From: Xanthoparmelia taractica
Taxonomy: Eukaryota > Ascomycota > Lecanoromycetes > Lecanorales > Parmeliaceae
DNA length: 64,000 nucleotides
Assembly: GCA_033085395.1 (NCBI GenBank)
Contig: JANQBS010000002.1
Coordinates: 310,001-374,000 of the forward strand
Reading direction: 5' to 3'
Position 1 is the first letter of the stretch. Each line of letters starts with the position of its first letter. The notes beneath the pieces were generated by a model. The model did no database searches, had not been told where the DNA came from, and was given only the letters and a program-made list of their open reading frames with translations. Position numbers and translations under genes: made by a program. This document shows, piece by piece, positions 56,327 to 64,000 of the stretch.

Positions 56327-58251
56327 CTACTTGCGGTAGTAAACCTACGATGGAGTCAGCAAACATTCGTGAGCACAGGCAATGCAAGTGGCTTACCTTT
56401 TTAAACTGGAAGTGGAGTTGTAAGATGCCCTGTCAATGAACATCAGTCATTGCTTCGGGCATTGGAAAGAAAGTGGATCTAGAATTGGAGTGTAGCTGGA
56501 TTGGAATCGGTGGCGAATTGGTTGACTTACCTTGTCAAAACTGCTTCGAAAGCCGCGCTCTCTCTTTGCACTATAATCCCATTCTTTGTCTACGATTCGA
56601 AACGCTAGATCTTCGTACGGTGGGCCACTTATAAATCGGATAAGGCATGTATCCTCCTCCCCTGCAGGGGCGAATGACTCGCCTCTTTTGCGTCCATTCT
56701 CCCGCTCGATGCGATATGTTGGAGCTTTAGTCTTGTCGATAAGATCCGGGTAGAACACGTTGAACTTGTAGCCTTGGACAACCTTGGGTGGCGGATTGTC
56801 ATGATCGTAGTGGGTCTGATTGTACTTGTTCCACTCATAACCCATCTGAACACGATTGAAATAGCGAGGCTTTCGGGGGCGGTACTTGCTAGCCCATTGA
56901 GGTTTGGAGGATGAAGACAAGTCTTCCTCCCCAGCAAAAATTTCTTCGTCCTCTTGAACGCCTCTAGCTACTTCCCTTTCATATAAAGCTTTTGTTGCCG
57001 AAGAAAAGTCCTCATTGGTGCTGGTTGCAAAGCGGGAAGGACCAGAAGTGGGAGCTTCAGCCGTCTTTGAGGCAGCCACTGGTGCTTTCTTGTCTGACTG
57101 AGCTTGCCTTAAGGGTATGTACTTCAACTTGCGCACTTTCTGACGCTCAGAAGCGAGCTTCTCCATGAAATCTGTCTCATCTATCGTGTCAAGGCTCTTG
57201 TCCTCAGCTCGAAGCTTGAGGAGTGGTTCCGGGTCTAGATCTCGGGAGTACTTCACAGATGGGGGTTCAACCTTCGGATTATCGATATTCGAAGACGTGC
57301 CGTCAGGCCTCAGGTCCTCCGAATTGCTCGTAGTGGTGAGAAGAGCCAACTTGTCCCTTACGAGCACTGCCTCCGCGCGCTGCTCTTGTCTTAGATCATT
57401 CAAGCGACTCTGTATGATGTTCTTGTAGACTGTATTCAGTTCCGCCCGTGACTTATAGACAGCGACATTGCGAAGCAGCTGCTCCCAGTACTCCACGTCA
57501 ATAGGTTCATTGGACTGCAATTTGCCGGATATTTGTTTCTCTAGGCTCTCCAATTGTGTCAGGCTTTTAGGATTTAATAGCCGGTCAACTTCTGCTGACA
57601 CAGAGCTGACAGAACCTCGAAGAAACGCTGCAGGTGCTAGCTTATCCTGGTAATCGTTACATATCACTTCCAACGCCTGTGATAAATTAGCAAAGCGTTA
57701 GCTATTGGACTCGACAGTTTTACCTTCCAATACTGACGGTTACTCTGATTTGATTCCAGCGCTAGGTACGTCTCGATGTCTTTACCCAAATCCTGCAGCT
57801 GAGATAGATCAAGACCCTCAAACACACCCGAGGGATCCACAATGTCGACGTCTGACTCGTTACCCTCCTCCTCTAGAGGATCCCTGGTGGGATCGATGAC
57901 ACCCAAAGTGACAGCAAGCCAGTCAATAGATTTTGCGCGACCTTCCCTCACACGTATGTGGGCCTTCTTTTTCGACTGCTGCAGTACGAAGTCGTCCTCT
58001 TTTGAAACCCATTCTCTCATCTGCTCTGCCTCTTGTATTTGATTCAAGCGTGTCTGCTCTCTGGCAAAGCTCTCTTGCTCTTTTCTCGCACTGATATCAT
58101 CATATTGAGGATGGTCATCGTCAAGATTCCTGGGTCTGTCCTGATTTTGGTTGCGTCGATGGTCTTTGCTTGGTCTCTGCCATGGATGTGGGGAAGAGGG
58201 CTCGGGTCTCTTGCGAGATTCATATACAGGCATCGAGTTGAAATTGTTCAT
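56327..58251 (-). CDS. Cactin, spliceosome-associated protein
   Basis: Nuclear pre-mRNA splicing factor of the cactin (Cay1) family. Four exons: 57724-58251, 56531-57676, 56397-56429 (33 nt) and 56327-56344 (18 nt), giving 574 residues. The N-terminus is charged and disordered (RKRPEPSSPHPWQRPSKDHR). The conserved mid part includes EWVSKEDDFVLQQSKKKAHI and VREGRAKSIDWLAV. The second exon begins ALEVICNDYQDKLAPAAF. The C-terminal cactin domain has GYKFNVFYPDLIDKTKAPTY, EEDTCLIRFISGPPYEDLAF and GFRSSFDK. The last two tiny exons encode GILQLHFQFKK and VYYRK, the invariant end of the family. That makes the model convincing despite their size. All donors are GTAAR. The ATG at 58251 (NNFNSMPVYESRK) is the first in frame. 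Confidence 0.93.
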
Positions 58252-58503
58252 CGTGTTCAGATAACGCAGAGGGGGGGGATGTGAGAAAGTAAATATTTCC
58301 CTGTAGGGATGGTTCCTTCCCTCAAACCAAGAAGGATATGACGCCTGCTGAGCTAGTGTTAGCGTAGTCAATCCTCCTGCAGGGATCGCCAAGCATAAAC
58401 TGTAGCGTGGCTAGCTCATACGCAATATAGGCCCCATGGCAAATTACCGCTGGACAGATTCAACACTCTTTGCAGTCCTTTCGGCTTTCGATGCTTGAAA
58501 GCC
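58252..58503. promoter_or_regulatory. Short bidirectional promoter of cactin and XLF genes
   Basis: Only 252 bp lie between the two divergent start codons, so regulatory sequence must be shared. No specific site identified. Confidence 0.55.
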
Positions 58504-60127
58504 ATGCCTGCCACCTGGAAGCCCCTTCTTCTTCACTCCAAGCATGATCGAACTCCTCCCCTTCTACTCAAATACGAACTCGGGCCATCGGACTATAAAG
58601 TATGGCTTACAGATCTTTCGTATATCTGGACCGAAGCACTTGATCGTAGACAGATTCTAAGGAGAGCATTCAACGTTGACACAAGCATTGACCCCAGCGA
58701 AGACTCTACACAAATGCGTCTCTTCCTTAATAGCATTGCAAATGCTTTACGGCAACATCCAGGAACCCGTGTGAATTTGGACGAAAGTAACGATATCAAG
58801 CAATTAACCTTACATACGTCAACCCCATTACCACATCCCCTTCAGCCTCTCGATTGGTCTATTACTCTTATGCTTGCGCCCCAATACACATTTGCCTCGG
58901 AGTTTGTGTTGCCCCTTCTAAGCCTGCAACTCACTGCCAAGGTGGAGAAGACCTCCCTGCTACAGCAACTGAAAGAAAAAGACAACGTCATTTCTAAATT
59001 AATCGAAAAACTAAATGGCGACGGTGTTGATCTGGGAAAAGTCTTTCCTGGCGCTCTGTCATCAAAGTCAGGTACAGGACCCACTGCCCGTGGGGTTGTA
59101 GCGAAGTCCATTAAGGGCCTTCGAGGGTTTGACCAAGACCAGTGGGAAAGCCAACTGGTAAAGGAGAACGGCATCTCCAGAGACGTAGGTAGCTTCCTGC
59201 CCGAAATATTCAATAATGACGGGAAAGACGCGGGGGGTGGACTGCACATCGCAGATTGTGGAGAGTGGTGGAAAAAAGTAGGTAGTAAAGATTCGCAACC
59301 AGAAGGAGCCACGCCAGCCATTCCAAAGATCGATGCCAAACATGAAATCGCAGAAGAGGATGAATTTCAGGTATTCAAACTTTGCGGTCTGAAAAGAAGA
59401 AGCTAACATGTCCAAGAGACAATCGACTCCAACTAAATCTTCAATCCAGACACCGAGACGTCACGGGTTGACAACTCACACTGGGCCGAAGATTTCAAGC
59501 AGTGCAGGGAAGACGGACCCAGATGAGGGTGGCTCGACGACTGACGCGAGCAATGACGATCCTCAATCCCACTCCAAGCCTCTACCATCACGTAAAGAGG
59601 ATGCGCTAGCCAGTAGTCCTACGAATGACGCCAAGGGCATAGAGTCAGAGCTTCTGGACATGGACGATGATGGCTTGACTGCTTCTGCGTCAGACATGGA
59701 TGATACTCCTGCCAAGGCTCATCTGGAGCCAAAATCAAAGCAGAAGCTGGGCAAAATTGGTGGCAAAATCAAAAGCATATCTCCCGAAGCTCCTACAGTA
59801 CCGGCACCAAAAGCAAAGCTCGGCAAGATCGGTGGGAAAGGCAAGCTTGGCAAAGTAGGTGGCGCTGGGTCTGCGTATAGCCATAATGAGGGTACTGCGC
59901 CGAAAGTGCAGGAAGATCCTTTGAGCCCAAAGCAGGAAACGAATGACCGGATTGTTGGTTCAAAATCAAAGGACCCCATAGCGAGGGCTCGGACGGTCCA
60001 ACAGTCTCCAGAGCCACCACCTCCTAGAGAGACTTCTCAGGAGAGAGCAAATAGAAAGAGAGCACAGCTAAAGCGAGAGCTCGAGAATAAGAGTCAGGCT
60101 GCAATTAAAAAGAAACGTAGATTCTGA
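58504..60127 (+). CDS. XLF/Nej1-type non-homologous end-joining factor
   Basis: Nuclear DNA-repair protein that stimulates ligase IV at double-strand breaks. Two exons, 58504-59370 and 59450-60127, giving 514 residues. The N-terminal head domain of the XLF family is recognisable: TWKPLLLHSKHDRTPPLLLK, YKVWLTDLSYIWTEALDRR, SIDPSEDSTQMRLFLNSIAN. It is followed by LLQQLKEKDNVISKLIEKL (about residues 157-180), a likely coiled-coil stalk. The second exon encodes a long disordered tail with KLGKIGGK-type repeats (three to four copies at about residues 390-425). It ends in a very basic KKKRRF at the extreme C-terminus, as in the Ku-binding motif of XLF proteins. The 79-nt intron GTATTC..TCCAG splices in phase 0. 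The ATG at 58504 (PATWKPLLL) is the first in frame. Confidence 0.9.
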
Positions 60128-60849
60128 TGACGTGCTCGGGCACCGCCTATCTCTCCGGGCACGAAGCTGAACTCGCTATGTTGATCAGCATTATACTGAC
60201 CTCAATCGGAAAATTCGTGTAGTCGTCGGCCGCTCAACTTATGCGGTCAGCATTGGTTCAAAGCTCCGGGTGATGACCGTCCTGTATGTGGAACTTGTCT
60301 TCGATTGTATCACTCCAACGCTGACTATGTTGAGCAGTTCTTGCTGCTGGTGGACATTCAATGAGCAGTGCTCTTTTCGATCTTCTGTTGGTATGCAAGG
60401 AATCCCGTGGGATATCCTGCACATAGCCCGGCTGTGTTGGAAGAGCATTAGGGAGCGTTGTGGAATAGTTCAAGGGCCATCTCCGTGTCACAGATTGTGA
60501 AATTTGCGACGTGACTTATGACTCCCTCCGTATGTTAAAACTTACAAACGCCTCATAGGGCGCAACGACAGGACTTATTGATTGTATGACTTGCCGGCTT
60601 GGCACTGTAAACAACACCTTTTGCTCAACATTGGTTGCAATCCTCCTCAAACCTCCATCACTAGTTCTCGGATCCAACATCTTATGACCTGCTTTGCTGA
60701 AGAACTCATCTGAATCGTACAAATACAGTATTAGCAGGAACCCATTCGGCAGGCTCCAGTACCAATTCTATTTAAAGTGAAGTTCTGATTTGCGTCTGAA
60801 AGAACTGACATAACTTCCAAGCGAAGTTGCTCAAATACGTCAAGTCATC
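60128..60849. other. Intergenic, 0.7 kb
   Basis: 3' region of XLF and promoter of the next gene. Overlapping short frames on both strands at 60239-60500 have no domain support. Confidence 0.4.
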
Positions 60850-63042
60850 ATGCCGTCCTCGCAATCATCGAGCCATTCACCAGGCGAAGAAGCCTACCTT
60901 ACAGCTGAGGAGGATCACTCTTGCTACGCACAAAGCTCCAGCGGAGCTTCGTCGATAGTCACATCAACCCCAAATGGAAGCGTGTACGCTACCGCCAACC
61001 AGACGCCGGTAGCCAGCCCGGGCATTAACAGAGGCACAGCTTCGTCGGCCCCTATCGTAGCTCAAGATCAGCACTCATATGACGCGATTCGACCCATCGA
61101 AGAGAGCCTTGAGGAGCGTAGAGAGAAAACACCAACGAACGTCATGCCTGCTTCAAGCGCGTCTCTCTTCAACCACAGAGCCGAGGCTAGCACGTACCTC
61201 GAACGGCAGAGGGAACTGTTTATGCAAAAGGCAGAGTTGAGAGAGTCAGAGAAGGAAGAGGAGATTCCTGGTAAGCTAACATCTCTCACGGGTTTTCCTG
61301 TAATGCACAGACCTGTGGTGCTGTGGGGCAGCTGTTGCAATGATGTACTTCTCGGATTCTAGCTTCAAGGAAAAGTTTGTAGTTACGCCTGACAGAACGT
61401 TACTTTGAGGCGGATTGTTGGATCTCTCTCCCAGAGAAAGCCTTATTTACAGGCCAGACGCGTCTCGCCATTGGTGTTTCTGTTCTCTAAAGAGAGGGCT
61501 TTGTGGTCACAAAAAGATTGCGGAAGCGGCAAATTTGTACTTAACTAGCAAATTTTTTCTGCTATACAAAAGGGCATCTTACCTCAAGAGCAAGCAGTCG
61601 ATTTCTAGAGACTCCTGACTAATTACTCCACAGACTCACCGACGAGAGGAGTGCCCGACGAATCCTCACGTATCTGGGCCTCAGGATCTCCACCCTTGGT
61701 GAATGACGGTCGACATACCGGTCTAGCAGGTGCTCCTGAAAGCAATTATATCGAACGCCGAGCAACTAATGACATTTCCTACCCCTATCGACCTACGGCT
61801 ATCGATGTTGACCCACAACAACAACTTTTTTTTTTCAACTTTACTACCTTTCAACAACACCTCTCCTCTGGTACCGAACCGCAACAACAACACGCATCAA
61901 GGGCTAGCACCCATCAAAGAAGACGAAATGCCGTACGATGCTTCCGGAAACTTCATCATGAACCCAGAGGCGCCCGTCTTCGTGCCCCGCCAGCCTGGTA
62001 TGCTACCCCTGTCTTGGAGCACTGTATGGGGAGGGTAACTGACCGATTTAATAGCAACGGCGGCCCGTAGCCCACGCGATGAGATGCACCAAGGGGTGAC
62101 GCCACCGAATGCAGACCAAGCTCCGGGTAAGAAGCCCTTATTTCTCGATCATGTTGTTGTCTTCTCCTCGTGTACACTACGTTTCATGGGCTTCTAACCC
62201 ATTTCTACCGATTCATATGCTACTGTATGCCTTTCTCACGCCCTATCTCACGGGTTTCTTCCCGCTCGAACGTGTTCTACAACCTCACTTTCTGAGCGAG
62301 AAATGCCTCATTCCACCGGCTTCTTACCCACTTAACACGTACTTCCAACGTCCTTCACCCTCAAACCCACTAACAAACACCAACAGCAGCCCCCCCAAAC
62401 TCGCCAAACGCATCCCCCACAACCCAACAAATCCCCCTCTACGGCGCCGCCCACGGCATGTTCTTCGACCCAACCACCGGCATGTTCACCGGCGACGGCC
62501 CCCCCCGCACGTCCCCTTACCGCCCCGACGGCACCCTGCCCTCGCAGCCCGACCTTGAAAGCGACTTCCTCACCAAGCGACACTACCCCCGCCGCGCCGA
62601 AGACCAACTGCACATCCAACCCAGAAGCGAATACAACGAGCGCATGGCCGGCTTTGGGAAGAACGGCCCGATCGAGACCTTTCGCATTACTCGTCCGTTG
62701 CCCCAGGGACCTCCTCAGCAGGCGACGCGTGTGGTGGTTGGGGAGGAAGGGGAGGGGAGTACGCTGTTTGGTCGCGGTATGACTACTGCGGATGACGACT
62801 CAGAGGTGGGATTGTTCATGCCTGGTCGTCGTGGTAACACTGCGGAGGAAGTTGGGGCGGAGCTTTCTCGTTTGACTGCTAGGATTGGGAGAGGAGAGCC
62901 GGTGGAGAGGGAGTTCCAGGCTGATGCGGGGAGGGAGGAGGAGGAGGAGGAGGAGGAGGAGGAGGAGGAGGAGAGAGGGAGGATTATGGCTCGGCATGGG
63001 CGCATTGACAGGGGGCGTCCGTGGTACGCTGACTTCCATTAG
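60850..63042 (+). CDS. Multi-exon low-complexity protein of unknown function
   Basis: Probable gene with at least four exons; I do not recognise the family. Exon 1 (60850-61270) encodes a Ser/Thr-rich N-terminus and ERQRELFMQKAELRESEKEE, probably helical. A donor GTAAGC is at 61271 and a good acceptor (CTCCACAG) at 61626-61633. The following exon carries DSPTRGVPDESSR, but the later conserved-looking stretch MPYDASGNFIMNPEAPVFVP is in another frame, so a further intron must lie between about 61690 and 61900. Later joins are clearer: 61999 (GTATGC) to 62054 (ATAG), and 62128 (GTAAGA) to about 62387 (CAACAG). The last exon, about 62388-63042, encodes GMFFDPTTGMFTGDGPP, then ESDFLTKRHYPRRAEDQL and a Glu tract (GAG repeat at 62935-62973). 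No membrane span or signal peptide. The overall model is approximate. Confidence 0.6.
62935..62973 (+). repeat. GAG trinucleotide repeat coding poly-Glu
   Basis: About thirteen GAG units in the last exon of the unknown protein, read as Glu. Length polymorphism is likely. Confidence 0.85.
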
Positions 63043-64000
63043 GAGTCAGACAGCCTGATCTCCACTTTTTCAATTTTCAATTTTCTTTTCCTTGTGGTCG
63101 CTTGAGCAGAGAAGTGCGATGATGATGTTACTGGGAGATACCACTTGATCAGTTTTTCCTAGAGGTTGGATACCTTGAACTCCACTAATTTGCGTGTGCT
63201 GCTTTGAGCAGAGATTGAGATAGGCTTGTGGAGCGATAGCTTTAATGGAAGAGATTACCGGCATAAACGTTCACTTTCTATCTACTTGTTGTTGGTTGGC
63301 GGAGATGCATAGCTTCACTTCATCGTGTGTTGATGACCAGTTGTCTAAGAGGAGAGCGTGAAGCTGGGTGCAAAGGACGACAACCAAAGAAACATTCGAT
63401 GTGGCTGTTTAGCACCTGTAGGGAGGAAGGCATAACAAATGAAAGGTAGACAGAGGTGGTATCTGAGCTGTTCAATTAGGAGAGCGCAGCAGATACAGTA
63501 GTAAAGGAGCAAAGAAACAGCGTAGGGGGAGGCGAGGGTAGCCTTAAAGGTAATAAAGCTACAGTGTCATCGAGCATGAAGTGATGATCGTTGATTGCAT
63601 CAGGTTACGAGCCTAGTTTCCTTCATGATGCAGGAAGACATTCCAGCATCGTCTGTTGCAGCCACACCCGTCACTCAATCCATGCCTCTACGTAGCGCAA
63701 GCGGTAAGAATCATTGTGTAACAAGTAAGGAATGCTTCTCGGGTAACGGCTCGTGCCTACCAACGTTCCCTTGTCCGCGTCGGCAAGCGAGCCAGACTAC
63801 CAGTGCCCACTAATCCTACGTTCACGACGCACACGAGCTTGCCCCGCATGAAATTCCCTCTCGTAGGCGGTCCGTACATGCTTAGAGCCCCATCCTAGGG
63901 CACTCTCTCAATTATCATTCTCTCAATTCCCATCCTTTGAAGTTGCTTTGCGTGGTTTTCGCGGTCCTTGCTCGTCAGCCTGCTTGGTAATGGCTCGATG
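63043..64000. other. Right edge, no supported gene
   Basis: Downstream of the low-complexity gene. Contains a 72-codon plus-strand frame (63595-63813) and other short frames without recognisable features. A gene cut by the window end cannot be excluded. Confidence 0.4.

Overview
The window is nuclear DNA of a filamentous ascomycete (Pezizomycotina). The evidence is compact genes with GT..AG introns of about 45-150 nt, single-copy fungal housekeeping proteins (eS24, Efm3, Ies4, Gid1/RanBPM, an IQGAP of the Rng2 type, IMP dehydrogenase, cactin, an XLF-type NHEJ factor), a type I reducing polyketide synthase and a GH18 chitinase. I cannot fix the class or genus from sequence alone. Exon boundaries below were placed by hand from splice signals and reading-frame continuity with recognised protein families.

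Layout. 0.5-9.1 kb is housekeeping: eS24 (-) and the eEF2 lysine methyltransferase Efm3 (+) diverge from one short promoter, followed by an F-box-like ORF (-), a NUDT19-like Nudix hydrolase (+) and a CTNNBL1-type splicing factor (-). 9.2-24 kb is an accessory island with decayed secondary-metabolism genes: a cytochrome P450 relic, a frameshifted secreted-protein ORF, a highly reducing PKS (KS-AT-DH-MT-ER-KR-ACP) broken by at least nine in-frame stops and several frameshifts, and a truncated arylsulfotransferase. The last gene of the island is intact: one reading frame that fuses a PAPS-type sulfotransferase to a complete HAD phosphatase-like domain. 24.3-28 kb returns to core genes: a TPR/F-box/LRR protein of the Dia2/Pof3 type (+) and indoleamine 2,3-dioxygenase (-). 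29.7-31.9 kb is a secreted GH18 chitinase with a long unusual N-terminal region (-). 34-49.3 kb holds Ies4 (+), Gid1 (+), an MFS transporter (+), IMP dehydrogenase (-) and a 1700-residue IQGAP with about 15 IQ repeats (+). 49.3-53.4 kb is gene-poor. 53.5-63 kb holds a forkhead transcription factor (-), cactin (-) and XLF (+) from a shared 252-bp promoter, and a multi-exon low-complexity protein of unknown function (+).

The most unusual material is the 9-24 kb island. A sulfur-transfer theme (an intact sulfotransferase-HAD fusion plus an arylsulfotransferase fragment) sits directly beside a dead reducing PKS and a dead P450. The simplest reading, which is inference, is a former biosynthetic cluster for a sulfated or phosphorylated product whose scaffold genes have decayed while one tailoring-type gene stayed open.
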